From positions 1 through 34,730 of the IMG/VR virus record IMGVR_UViG_3300036406_000072: 34,730 nt of DNA; one strand, given 5' to 3'. This document shows positions 23,035-30,183 of the stretch, one piece after another. The stretch's first letter is position 1. Each line of letters begins with the position of its first letter. Source of the stretch: a virus. Under the pieces are notes generated by a model. That model saw nothing but the letters and a program-made list of their open reading frames with translations, did not search any database and was not told the origin of the DNA. Both the position numbers and the translations under genes were made by a program.

Positions 23035-23273
23035 CAGTCCGTGCCCCCAGCATTGGTGACCACATCCTCGAACATGTCTGCGGTGGCCTGGCCGGTGGCC
23101 AGCTCGACAGGAATGCCATGCGTGAGCAGGCTCACCAGATCGTCCTGGCCAGCCACCTCAATGTCGAATCGGGTCTGGGCTGCATATTTGATGGCCTGGG
23201 CCTGATTGGCTGCACGAATCAGGCGGTGCTTGTTGGTCTCGGTGTCGGTGACGACATAAATGCGCGTGGTCAT
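23034..23273 (-). CDS. Small early protein, function unknown
   Basis: The protein has 79 residues from ATG 23273, overlapping the nuclease stop (ATGA). It opens with a beta-hairpin-like 'TRIYVVTDTETNKHRLIRAANQAQAIKYAA', then an acidic helix-rich tail. The first part resembles short 'interaction with a ligand then helix' modules seen in phage early proteins. I cannot name a family. It is placed between the VRR-NUC nuclease and the ribbon-helix-helix gene. Confidence 0.6.
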   Translation of the reverse strand: MTTRIYVVTDTETNKHRLIRAANQAQAIKYAAQTRFDIEVAGQDDLVSLLTHGIPVELATGQATADMFEDVVTNAGGTD

Positions 23274-23647
23274 GTGTTTCCTATGTGATTGGTAAAAAAA
23301 GCGCTGATCTGCTCTTTTGCATGACCAGCACCTTTTCCCACTATACAACAGAATCCCACACTTTCGAGATATGCGATCCAGTCTTTTTGCTCGGCGCTGA
23401 GGCTGCCGCCTTTGCTGCGTTTCATCTCGACCCACAGGCTCCAGGCAGGCACAAACAGATCGGGCACGCCAGAGGCCACGCCTTCTGCCTTCAGGCGGCC
23501 AGCGGTGGCCTTACTCCTGGCACCGCCATTTGGAATGGCAAAGATGCGCACGTCTGGCCAAGTCTGCCGAAACCAGCGCACCAGCTCGCGCTGCTCAAAA
23601 TGTTCTGAAGGCGCTGCCTCAGATGCCGTGGTTTTTGTGGAAGCCAT
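23270..23647 (-). CDS. VRR-NUC domain nuclease
   Basis: The 125-residue protein is a single-domain member of the VRR-NUC (virus-type replication-repair nuclease, PF08774) family, PD-(D/E)XK fold. The motif string is present: 'RIFAIPNGGARSK' (34-46), 'SGVPDLFVP' with Asp63, 'LWVEMKRSKGG' with Glu74 and Lys76, and Gln87. Such stand-alone proteins probably process branched DNA in replication or recombination. ATG 23647 is preferred over an upstream extension because it gives the family N-terminus; this start lies within the end of the HNH gene (29-base overlap). Confidence 0.85.
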   Translation of the reverse strand: MASTKTTASEAAPSEHFEQRELVRWFRQTWPDVRIFAIPNGGARSKATAGRLKAEGVASGVPDLFVPAWSLWVEMKRSKGGSLSAEQKDWIAYLESVGFCCIVGKGAGHAKEQISAFFTNHIGNT

Positions 23648-24146
23648 GCTGCTCCTCTGCCTTTCTGCGTGCTGCAACTGCGTCATCAAACGACTCAAAC
23701 GAACCCAAGTGCATCGACCTTTTTTCGATGCGAATCTGTGCCTGCCATCGTCCGGTCTGTGTGTGTTTGAAAACACCAGTCACGCCAGATGAGTTGCGCC
23801 TTGATTTCGACAGATTCATGGCGTTCTGCGTTCTTTGAACAACCCGCAGGTTGGCAATCCTGTTGTCTGTCTTGTTGTGGTTGATGTGGTCAATCTCTCC
23901 ATCTGGCCAGTGGCCATGGTGCAATGCCCAGGCAGCACGATGCGCAAACAGTTTCTGATTGGCTATCGCACCAAACAGATAGCCGTTTGAGTGTGGTGCG
24001 AAGAGCGCTAGCTTCCCAGCAAATCGAGAGTTCCAGCATGGTCTGCATGCGTCGCAATGCAACCATGTGAACTTGCCGCTTGATGCGTCATATTCGACTC
24101 GTGCGCGCAATTCTTCTATGGTGATCTTATCCATCAAAACGGACAT
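23619..24146 (-). CDS. Free-standing HNH endonuclease with AP2 domain
   Basis: The protein has 175 residues from ATG 24146, chosen for the GGGAG site 5 nt upstream (minus strand). HNH core: His69-Arg70 and 'GEIDHINHNKTDNRIANLR' at 83-101, with Asp86 and His87 as the metal-site pair. A C-terminal AP2-type DNA-binding segment runs from about 120 to 168 ('SSGVTGVFKHTQTGRW...GSFESFDDA'). This plan is that of mobile homing-type nucleases. It overlaps the gene before it by 13 bases and the gene after it by 29, as expected for an insertion into a packed operon. Confidence 0.88.
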   Translation of the reverse strand: MSVLMDKITIEELRARVEYDASSGKFTWLHCDACRPCWNSRFAGKLALFAPHSNGYLFGAIANQKLFAHRAAWALHHGHWPDGEIDHINHNKTDNRIANLRVVQRTQNAMNLSKSRRNSSGVTGVFKHTQTGRWQAQIRIEKRSMHLGSFESFDDAVAARRKAEEQHGFHKNHGI

Positions 24147-24331
24147 GCAAACTCCCACTTCTCGCAGGCATTCACCTCGTCAGCAAACTCGCCTGGCGGC
24201 CTCATGTCAAAGACCGAGCAGTGGCCTTCCTGGTTGAAATGCTCGCATGTGTGACAGCACTTCGGCGGCCCAGACTGAAGCCACTGGCGATAGTCCAGCA
24301 GGAATTGTGGCTCTGGTGGTCTGGTGGTCAT
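24134..24331 (-). CDS. Small Cys-rich protein, possible metal-binding
   Basis: The protein has 65 residues from ATG 24331, overlapping the upstream stop (ATGA). Cys pairs: 'CCHTCEHFNQEGHC' (32-45) and 'ACEKWEFAC' near the end. The pattern CxxCE-aromatic ... GxC ... AC-x2-WE is close to that of the late gene at 10291-10689. It probably binds zinc or an iron-sulfur cluster. Position beside the exonuclease and HNH genes suggests a DNA-related role, but this is inference. Confidence 0.6.
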   Translation of the reverse strand: MTTRPPEPQFLLDYRQWLQSGPPKCCHTCEHFNQEGHCSVFDMRPPGEFADEVNACEKWEFACPF

Positions 24332-24762
24332 GCTGCGCTCTCGACTGAGTTCATGTCCACGCTGACATACCAATCGCGCAGCGCCATGGCGTCTGCAAGC
24401 GCGTTGTGCGGGTTCTTGGAGACCGTATCGACGCGGAGCACCTCCATGGTCAGCGGTGGCGTGTTCAGCCTTGTGCCTGGCCCGGTGACCAGGACTTTGC
24501 AGAACCACATGATGTCCTCTGGCCAATCGGCAATGATGTGCACAGAGTCAAACTGATTCAGGAACACCTCCAGCCAGCTTTGCAGAACATCCAGCGTGAT
24601 CCAGTCTTCATGCAGCTTTGGCATCACGTTCTCTGCAACCCATGGGTCTGGGTTGGCGCATCCAAGCACGCGGTAAAAAGACCATCCGTTTTCAGCAACC
24701 AGCGCCAGCGAGATCAACTCGCCACCGTAGCTGTTCCACTCGCCATCAATGAAAACTCTCAT
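24328..24762 (-). CDS. DEDDh 3'-5' exonuclease, Rv2179c-like
   Basis: The protein has 144 residues from ATG 24762. AAGGAG sits 6 nt upstream of this ATG and abuts the earlier in-frame ATG, so it decides the start. Residues fit the RNase-T-like fold of the Rv2179c family (PF16473): 'FIDGEWN' (Asp6, Glu8), 'IIADWPED' (Asp79) and 'PHNALADAMALRDW' (His119, Asp124), with the family's odd Trp after the first motif. These enzymes trim RNA or DNA 3' ends. It probably acts in phage nucleic-acid processing. Confidence 0.8.
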   Translation of the reverse strand: MRVFIDGEWNSYGGELISLALVAENGWSFYRVLGCANPDPWVAENVMPKLHEDWITLDVLQSWLEVFLNQFDSVHIIADWPEDIMWFCKVLVTGPGTRLNTPPLTMEVLRVDTVSKNPHNALADAMALRDWYVSVDMNSVESAA

Positions 24763-26348
24763 GCCCATCTCCTTTTCATCACTCTAAAAAACTTGCCATC
24801 GCGCTTGAACTCAATGCTGGCCGGTGGTTGCGTTTGATTCATGTTGGCCACCATCTCCTCCAGCGACTGCACGTTCAGGCCACCAGGCACGATCTGGCTG
24901 CGCTCAGCCATGTTGACCAGCTTTTGCATGGCCATCTGTCCCGCATATCCCTCGTGCAAGATCGGCAGGTACTCGGTGATGGCCGGATCACTCAGGCCAC
25001 CGTAGTAGGTCACGGCGATCATCTCCTTGCCACTGGCCTTGCTGATGTGCCTGCGCCAGTTCCAGCTCGTCACATCCAGGTCTTTGCCTTCCAGGCCCAT
25101 GATGTCGTCGTTGCGCAGCTCCAGCTTCTTGCGCTCAGGCTCAGGGAACGGATGCAAGCAGGCAGGGCAGACGGCCACCGAGATGGCGCACAGCTCACCG
25201 CAGTTGTCACAGACCTTCACTGGTGCCTCACCATTGCCATCTCCTGCCTTCTTGGGCGGCTGCACTGCGGTGATCGGCCCGTGCGTGGCTACCACCCCAG
25301 CAAAGTCCAGTACCAGGCAATGATCGGTGTGCGACTTCACCCTCATGCCTCGGCCTGCCATCTGGACGTACAGGCTGGCCGACATGGTTGGGCGCAGCAT
25401 GGCGATCAGGTCTATGTCAGGATAGTCGAACCCGGTGGTCAGCACGTTGGCGTTTGTCAAGGCGCGTAGGCGGCCAGCCTTGAACTCTGTCAGCATTCGC
25501 TCGCGCTCCTTCTTCAGAGTTTCACCCGTCACGCACTCAGCGGTCACGCCTTGCTGGCGTAGGACTTCGGCTACATGCTGCGCGTGCTTGACGCCTGTAC
25601 AAAACACCAGCCAGGCCTTGCGATCTCCTGCCAGATCAATGATCTCGCGCACAACCCGCTGATTGTTGTCGTCGGTGTCAACGGCTGCCTGTAGCTCGGC
25701 CTCGATGAACTCGCCACCTCTCTTGTGCACGCCAGTCACATCCAGCTTGGCCCTGGTGACCTTGGACCGCAGGGTGGCTAGGTAGCCCTTAAACACCAGC
25801 TCCTCAATGCTCACAGGCTCGATCAGGGCATCGAACAGGGCAGGCTTGTCAGTTATCAGGCCGTGCCCCAGACGGTATGGCGTGGCCGTGAGACCGATGA
25901 CCCGCAGGCTCGGGTTGATTGCCTTCAACTCGGCCAGCAGTTTGCGGTATCCACCCTCGTCCTTGTGGTTGACCAGGTGGCACTCATCAATGATGACCAG
26001 ATCGATATGGCCCAGCTCCTTGGCCTTGCTTCGCACCGACTGGATGCCAGCAAAGGTGATCGGCTCTCCGAGCTGCTTCTTACCGATGCTGGCGCTGTAG
26101 ATGCCCATCGGAGCGCCTAGCCAGTGCTGGCGCATCTTCTCGGCATTCTGTTCGATCAACTCTTTGACATGCGTCAGCATCAGCACCACGGTCTCTGGCC
26201 AGTTCTGCAGCGCATCCTTGCATAGCGCGGCCACGATGTGGCTCTTGCCTGATCCGGTGGGCAGCACCAGACATGGATTGCCTGAGTGGCCTGCCTCGAA
26301 CCACGCATAAAGCTGGTCGATGGTTCGCTGTTGGTAGTCACGCAGCAT
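24759..26348 (-). CDS. Superfamily 2 DEAD/DEAH-box helicase with zinc finger
   Basis: The 529-residue protein has a Walker A 'LPTGSGKS' (29-36), DECH box at 121-124, 'GLTATPYR' motif III (152-159) and 'QMAGRGMRV' motif VI (329-337). After the helicase core a four-Cys cluster (Cys380, 383, 394, 397; CDNCG...CPACLHPF) suggests a zinc ribbon. The tail of about 130 residues resembles a known phage accessory region. Type III restriction-like helicases of this kind act in phage replication or recombination. The stop overlaps the exonuclease frame by four bases, so they are translated together. Confidence 0.88.
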   Translation of the reverse strand: MLRDYQQRTIDQLYAWFEAGHSGNPCLVLPTGSGKSHIVAALCKDALQNWPETVVLMLTHVKELIEQNAEKMRQHWLGAPMGIYSASIGKKQLGEPITFAGIQSVRSKAKELGHIDLVIIDECHLVNHKDEGGYRKLLAELKAINPSLRVIGLTATPYRLGHGLITDKPALFDALIEPVSIEELVFKGYLATLRSKVTRAKLDVTGVHKRGGEFIEAELQAAVDTDDNNQRVVREIIDLAGDRKAWLVFCTGVKHAQHVAEVLRQQGVTAECVTGETLKKERERMLTEFKAGRLRALTNANVLTTGFDYPDIDLIAMLRPTMSASLYVQMAGRGMRVKSHTDHCLVLDFAGVVATHGPITAVQPPKKAGDGNGEAPVKVCDNCGELCAISVAVCPACLHPFPEPERKKLELRNDDIMGLEGKDLDVTSWNWRRHISKASGKEMIAVTYYGGLSDPAITEYLPILHEGYAGQMAMQKLVNMAERSQIVPGGLNVQSLEEMVANMNQTQPPASIEFKRDGKFFRVMKRRWA

Positions 26349-26676
26349 CTTGCCCCCTTGCTCGGATGGCCGCCTCTATCTCGACGCTGCCGCCGTGCAT
26401 GGAAACGATGTCGATGCACGCCTCACGCTCGGCTTGCACGCCATTGACCATCCCCCTCGTCCAGTTCTCGGCAATCTGCCACTCCAGCTCTTGCAGCAGG
26501 TCTTCGGTCGTGTCACCGTGGCCGGTGGCGTAGCCGCGATCAATCATCCATTGCGCCAGCTTGTTGCGCTCGGCTGCGGCGACAAGGGCGGCGAAGCGTC
26601 TCAGTGACCCGTTGTCTCCATCAAAGCCTACGAACCCAGCCACACGGGCAATGCGGGTGATGTCGTCGCGGGTCAT
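26338..26676 (-). CDS. Early protein, function unknown
   Basis: The protein has 112 residues, helical and acidic at the C-terminus. Segments: 'TRDDITRIARVAGFVG' (2-17), 'ELEWQIAENWTRGMVNGVQAEREACIDIVSMHGGSVEIEAAIRARG' (63-108). The second part resembles a small regulatory helix-turn that recurs in phage and prophage proteins of the 'AEREACI' type. It overlaps the helicase start by 11 bases and the previous gene by 4. Expressed early by position; function unknown. Confidence 0.55.
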   Translation of the reverse strand: MTRDDITRIARVAGFVGFDGDNGSLRRFAALVAAAERNKLAQWMIDRGYATGHGDTTEDLLQELEWQIAENWTRGMVNGVQAEREACIDIVSMHGGSVEIEAAIRARGQDAA

Positions 26677-26939
26677 GTGTTTTTCTCCTTGAGTTTGGCT
26701 TCAATTGCACGAACAAATGCCAACACATCTTGATATTTCCAATGCTCATTCGGCGCGGGCCAAGTTGGGTTAATTTCATGCAGTTCAGGTTCCGTCAGCC
26801 CAACCCATTCACGCGTTGATGCTGCGCCAGTCTTGTAAGCCGACCGCAGCGCCCATGTCCATTGCTCACGGTCAGTGTCGTCCATCGTGTCAATTTCAGC
26901 GGGCAGCGGGTATTTGACAAACCATTCGTCAAAAGTCAT
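26673..26939 (-). CDS. Early protein, function unknown
   Basis: The protein has 88 residues from ATG 26939, with AGGAGA 7 nt upstream. An upstream extension without a ribosome site is rejected. The N-terminus is acidic and aromatic ('TFDEWFVKYPLPAEIDTMDDTDREQW'), and 'LRSAYKTGAASTREW' follows. The C-terminus is basic. Predicted soluble; no family named. It overlaps both neighbours by four bases. Confidence 0.55.
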   Translation of the reverse strand: MTFDEWFVKYPLPAEIDTMDDTDREQWTWALRSAYKTGAASTREWVGLTEPELHEINPTWPAPNEHWKYQDVLAFVRAIEAKLKEKNT

Positions 26940-27370
26940 TTCTTCTCTCCTATGCCGTGCGCGGCCTCGATGGCGCGGGCAAAATCGGTTTGCTTTTCGC
27001 CACTGCAATAGTTGACCAAAGTGATTTTGCACTGCTCGATGATCTGGCCGATCCGATCATCCGTCAGCGGCTGGCGCTGTGCTGCGGGTGGGGTGGTGTA
27101 CCGTTCTTCGGCTTCTTCAACACAAGCAATTGCCGCATCGAGTCGGATCAATTCATCGCCGGAATCGATTTCCTTAATCATCTCGGAGTCGTAGAGCGCG
27201 TGTAGGTGCTCAATGATTTCATCCGCCCACGCCACCGGCTCCTGCTTCTCAGTCTGCTCGATGGCGGTGCGGAGGGCGGTGATGGCTGGATCAACAATTT
27301 CGTCGGCAAGTGATCGATAACGGCACTTTCCCAACGCTTCCAGCGCCTGCTTCATTGCTTCGATAGTCAT
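26936..27370 (-). CDS. Early protein of the 'MTxEAxKxALEAL' type
   Basis: The 144-residue protein begins 'MTIEAMKQALEALGKC' and has 'ITALRTAIEQTEKQEPVAW' near 30-50. This N-terminal pattern is common in phage and prophage early proteins (sometimes labelled Eaa-like) whose function is unknown. The rest is acidic helical and ends with 'DFARAIEAAHGIGEKK'. It overlaps the preceding nuclease gene by four bases. Probably made early; no enzymatic motif seen. Confidence 0.6.
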   Translation of the reverse strand: MTIEAMKQALEALGKCRYRSLADEIVDPAITALRTAIEQTEKQEPVAWADEIIEHLHALYDSEMIKEIDSGDELIRLDAAIACVEEAEERYTTPPAAQRQPLTDDRIGQIIEQCKITLVNYCSGEKQTDFARAIEAAHGIGEKK

Positions 27371-28398
27371 CCCACAATCCTTCCACCAAACTGCTTGCGC
27401 AGGTCATGCAGTTGAGTCCAGCCCTTGTCTGCACAGGCAGCAGCATTGGCCAACAGCTCACGCGAACTGAACACGCCCTCGATCTCAGGATCGCCATTGG
27501 CCACATTCGTGCCATTGATCTCGTAAACCGCGGTGTAATCGTCCGGCCCATCCTTGCGCTGCCACGGCACCAGATCAGGATGTAGGACATGGCCTTCACA
27601 GCCCGTGCGCTGGGCATCCACCGGGATCACAGCATCCCACTTGGCACAGTGCCACTCGCTGGCCTTGGTGGCCGTGCTATGCGCACAGGTGCGGCAGTTC
27701 ACATGCTTGGTGGTTTTGGTGCTATGGCAGAACTCATGCGCATCGCAGAACTTGCACTGATACCAGCTCGGGTCTGTGCTGATGGGAGGCGGTATCCGAT
27801 CCTCTGTGACCAGCCTGTGGCCTCGCTGAATGTACTTCTCGGCCACCTCCTTGTCGTAGCGCACACGCTCGGTGTGGATGCGGTCATCGTCCTTGCAAAC
27901 GGCCAGATAAAAAGCACGGTCGATCTTGGTGCCGTGCATATAGAGCTGCATCTGGACAAAGTGCTCGGGCTTTGATTTCTCGACGCCTTCTTTCACCAGA
28001 TCATCAAATGACTTCTTGCTGTGCGTCTTGAACTCGGCCACATGGCGCTTCTTGGGCGCTTCAGGCACTCCTGACTCGATGATGGCGTCTAGGCTGCCAG
28101 AGACATGGCAGCCAAGGTCAACACGGCTCTGTGCGCTGCCTGTGCTGCGCACGTCCATGCCGATGGCTCGTAGGTCTGAAACGATGGTTTCCTCTTCCAT
28201 CTGGCCCCTGCGGAACAGGCGCAGGACTCGGCCAGGAAACTTGGGCTGCACAGCCCAGCGAAAGCTCAGCCACAGCCACCTGTCACACACATGGCCGAGC
28301 TGGCTGCAACCCATGTGCGGCCTGGGCACCTCGGCCTTGGCCTCATGTGCTTTGTCAATCAACCCCTGGATGCTATGATTTGCTTCGGGTATCTTCAT
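27367..28398 (-). CDS. Cas4-like PD-(D/E)XK nuclease with extra Cys cluster
   Basis: The protein has 343 residues from ATG 28398, with AGGAGA 8 nt upstream; the 16-codon upstream extension lacks a site. Core motifs: 'GSLDAIIE' with Asp104, 'AEFKTH' with Glu122 and Lys124, and Gln150. Cys31 or Cys38 plus Cys215, Cys218 and Cys224 could hold the iron-sulfur cluster of Cas4/AddB-type nucleases. A second set (Cys235, 238, 251, 267) follows. Beside the SSB-like and Sak4-like genes, it is the likely end-resecting exonuclease of the recombination system. Confidence 0.75.
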   Translation of the reverse strand: MKIPEANHSIQGLIDKAHEAKAEVPRPHMGCSQLGHVCDRWLWLSFRWAVQPKFPGRVLRLFRRGQMEEETIVSDLRAIGMDVRSTGSAQSRVDLGCHVSGSLDAIIESGVPEAPKKRHVAEFKTHSKKSFDDLVKEGVEKSKPEHFVQMQLYMHGTKIDRAFYLAVCKDDDRIHTERVRYDKEVAEKYIQRGHRLVTEDRIPPPISTDPSWYQCKFCDAHEFCHSTKTTKHVNCRTCAHSTATKASEWHCAKWDAVIPVDAQRTGCEGHVLHPDLVPWQRKDGPDDYTAVYEINGTNVANGDPEIEGVFSSRELLANAAACADKGWTQLHDLRKQFGGRIVG

Positions 28399-28430
28399 GG
28401 TTCCCGTCTCCTTCCTGTAGTTGCCACATT

Positions 28431-28463
28431 GCCCCAGGCGCCTCACGGTTCCTGGGGCTTTTT
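28431..28463 (+). terminator. Plus-strand terminator hairpin inside the minus-strand operon
   Basis: GCCCCAGG (28431-28438) pairs perfectly with CCTGGGGC (28451-28458) around a 12-nt loop, followed by TTTTT at 28459-28463. The T-tract is on the plus strand, opposite to the genes here. It would end antisense transcription coming from the lysis side. On the minus strand the same arms form a hairpin between two genes. Confidence 0.7.
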
Positions 28464-28468
28464 CTTGC

Positions 28469-28990
28469 TTACTTCTTCAGCCAGGGCGGCGCTGCCTTGG
28501 CCGGTGCTGCCTGGGCGGCAGGTGCTGCTGCTGGTGCGGCTGGCTTAAATGCTGGGGCTGATCCACCATTGATTGCGCGATAGCCCTTTACATCGTTGCT
28601 GGCCTCGTAGGTCTTGCCAGTCTTCTCATCCGTGCGTGCAGCACGAATCGCCAGCTTGATGTTGACGCTGCTGCCGATCAACTGGTCGGTGTCCGTCACT
28701 TTCGACAGACCAATCGCTCGCATGATGTCCCCAAGCTGCTGGCGGCCAATCTCTTCGGCCTTGGCATTGGCGTTCTTGATGTTCAAGTTCGAGAACACAA
28801 CTCGGCCCTGGTGGCTTGGGCCTGTGATGTCCAGGCGAATCTTGATGTACTGGCCGGTGCCATCGTTGGTGTCCTTCAGCTCGGCCTGCGTGATGTTTGC
28901 GTTGTAGTTGCCCTCGGGCAGAGGTGCATAGCTTCCACCATTGCCTTGCGGCAGTTCGTTTGCGTCAAAGGTTTGTCCAAGAAAAGCCAT
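28469..28990 (-). CDS. Single-strand DNA-binding-like protein, DUF669
   Basis: The 173-residue protein has an N-terminal 'MAFLGQTFDANEL...GSYAPLPEGNYNANITQAELK' and 'GTGQYIKIRLDITG', characteristic of DUF669 (PF05037). That phage family is predicted to have an OB-like fold and sits beside recombination genes. The C-terminus is a Pro/Ala linker (about 143-168) ending in 'PPWLKK', not the usual acidic tip of an SSB. The gene lies between the Cas4-like nuclease and a small charged protein, with the ATPase gene just upstream. It is likely the ssDNA-binding partner of the annealase-like ATPase. Confidence 0.8.
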   Translation of the reverse strand: MAFLGQTFDANELPQGNGGSYAPLPEGNYNANITQAELKDTNDGTGQYIKIRLDITGPSHQGRVVFSNLNIKNANAKAEEIGRQQLGDIMRAIGLSKVTDTDQLIGSSVNIKLAIRAARTDEKTGKTYEASNDVKGYRAINGGSAPAFKPAAPAAAPAAQAAPAKAAPPWLKK

Positions 28991-28993
28991 GAT

Positions 28994-29386
28994 TTACTCC
29001 TTGATGGTGATTTTGAAAGATGGGCGGCCAGCCTTGGCCGTTATTGCGTCTGCCAGTGGGCGGGTAATGGTCTCGTCTGCAGCCTTCCAGAGTGCCATGT
29101 TGATCTCTGGCGTCCAGCGGAACAGCCGTGCCAGATGCTCGGTCAGGCCATGCTCGGCGGCCAGCTCTTGCAGCTTGTCGCTGTCGACCTTGCGGTCAAT
29201 GCGGCCAGCAATCTTGACCACAAAGCCGTCTGGCTCCGCAGTCTCAGTGCCCTCGAAGTTCTCAGCCAAGGCCAGCAACTTGACGATCTTGTCCTCGATC
29301 TTGCGGCGCTCAGCCGTGGCCTTGCCTTCTTCGGTCTTGTAGCGCAGCCAGTCTGCGCTGAGTGCTTTCAGGTCGGCGTTCATCAT
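28994..29386 (-). CDS. Early charged protein, function unknown
   Basis: The protein has 130 residues from the first of two adjacent ATGs (29386), overlapping the ATPase stop. It has a helical front ('LKALSADWLRYKTEEGKATAERRKIEDKIVKLL', about 5-37) rich in charged residues. Then comes a beta-type 'PDGFVVKIAGRIDRKVDSDKLQEL', and it ends 'RPSFKITIKE'. It may accompany the recombination ATPase or its DNA-binding partner. I do not recognise a named family. Confidence 0.6.
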   Translation of the reverse strand: MMNADLKALSADWLRYKTEEGKATAERRKIEDKIVKLLALAENFEGTETAEPDGFVVKIAGRIDRKVDSDKLQELAAEHGLTEHLARLFRWTPEINMALWKAADETITRPLADAITAKAGRPSFKITIKE

Positions 29387-30060
29387 GCTTTGCCCCCAAT
29401 CTTGGCAATGACTGCGCTCAGGTCCGGTGCCTCCCAGGCATCCAGTTTGCCGCTGCGATCCTTGGCCAGCCAGAGGCCATCGCTGTCGCACATCAGCGCA
29501 CGCTGAGTATTGCCATCGCCATCCTTCTCGACACGCAGGGCCAGCACCTCGTCGAAGAAGTAGGGCAGCGCCTGGCCGGTCTTGTTGCCAGGCATCGATG
29601 GCGAGTACAGAACCCGTCCCATCTCGTCCTGCGTTTTCTCCAGCTTGGCGCTCATGTACACATGGCGGCCAGGCAGATCGCGGAAGGCTCGAATGATGTC
29701 GGCCATCTGCTCCTGCATCGCACCGTAGGCTTGCCTTGGGTCTTTGGTGGCCTTCTTCTCGGTGTTCAGGCAGACCTCAGCAATCTCGCTGATGCTGTCC
29801 AGTGCCACCGATTTGTAGGCCTTAGCCTCGTCGCTGCTGGTCAGCCAGGTATAGGCCTCCTGTAGCTCGGTCATCGAGGTGATCTCAATGAACGGCAGGT
29901 CTGCGTCCTGGATGGACAGCAGGCCACCCTCTGCCGACAGCACAATGGGGCTGGGCAGCGTCTTGATGAGGCTGGTCTTTCCAGCCCCTGCCTGGCCATA
30001 AACCAGGACTTTCACACCGTTGGCAGCCAGGCTGCCGGTGGTCTTCACGTTGATTGCCAT
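29383..30060 (-). CDS. Sak4-like RecA-fold ATPase (AAA_24)
   Basis: The protein has 225 residues from ATG 30060, with AAGGAG just upstream on the minus strand. Walker A is 'YGQAGAGKTS' (21-30), and Walker B is 'YKSVALDSISE' with Asp88. The length and the pattern 'TSLIKTLPSPIVLSAEGGLLSI' match the AAA_24/Sak4 group, single-strand annealing proteins that work with a nuclease and an SSB. It is the first gene of the early operon, directly downstream of the promoter region. The whole set (ATPase, SSB-like, nuclease) forms a plausible recombination unit. Confidence 0.8.
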   Translation of the reverse strand: MAINVKTTGSLAANGVKVLVYGQAGAGKTSLIKTLPSPIVLSAEGGLLSIQDADLPFIEITSMTELQEAYTWLTSSDEAKAYKSVALDSISEIAEVCLNTEKKATKDPRQAYGAMQEQMADIIRAFRDLPGRHVYMSAKLEKTQDEMGRVLYSPSMPGNKTGQALPYFFDEVLALRVEKDGDGNTQRALMCDSDGLWLAKDRSGKLDAWEAPDLSAVIAKIGGKA

Positions 30061-30108
30061 GTTGGCTCTCCTTCTTGGTTGCTGCGCCTTTGGGTGATTC
30101 CGTTCGCG

Positions 30109-30122
30109 CAGTGGTTGCACTG
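30109..30122. promoter_or_regulatory. Perfect dyad, operator candidate
   Basis: CAGTG (30109-30113), a 4-nt spacer GTTG and CACTG (30118-30122) form a perfect 14-bp dyad. It covers the -35 of the plus-strand promoter and the predicted start region of the minus-strand promoter. A Cro-like protein is encoded 60 bp downstream, so a Cro operator is the natural reading. No second copy was seen. Confidence 0.5.
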
Positions 30123-30144
30123 TATCATATTTTCCGGTTAAGAT
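30115..30144 (+). promoter_or_regulatory. Rightward promoter candidate for cro and primase
   Basis: TTGCAC (30115-30120) is separated by 18 nt from TAAGAT (30139-30144), each 4 of 6 or better to the sigma-70 consensus. It lies about 40 bp before the Cro start and overlaps the operator dyad. Confidence 0.4.
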
Positions 30145-30149
30145 GTCAA
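30124..30149 (-). promoter_or_regulatory. Leftward promoter candidate for the early operon
   Basis: On the minus strand a perfect TTGACA (30149-30144) precedes TATGAT (30129-30124). The spacer is 14 nt, short of the usual 17, so the true -10 may be shifted by a few bases. It drives the gene starting at 30060. Confidence 0.5.
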
Positions 30150-30183
30150 CACCCCGCGAAAAATTATTTTGAAAGGACGGATG

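Noticed and set aside
24828-25469. 213-codon plus-strand open frame inside the helicase gene
   Set aside because: It is antisense to conserved helicase motifs and its translation is low-complexity without a family pattern.
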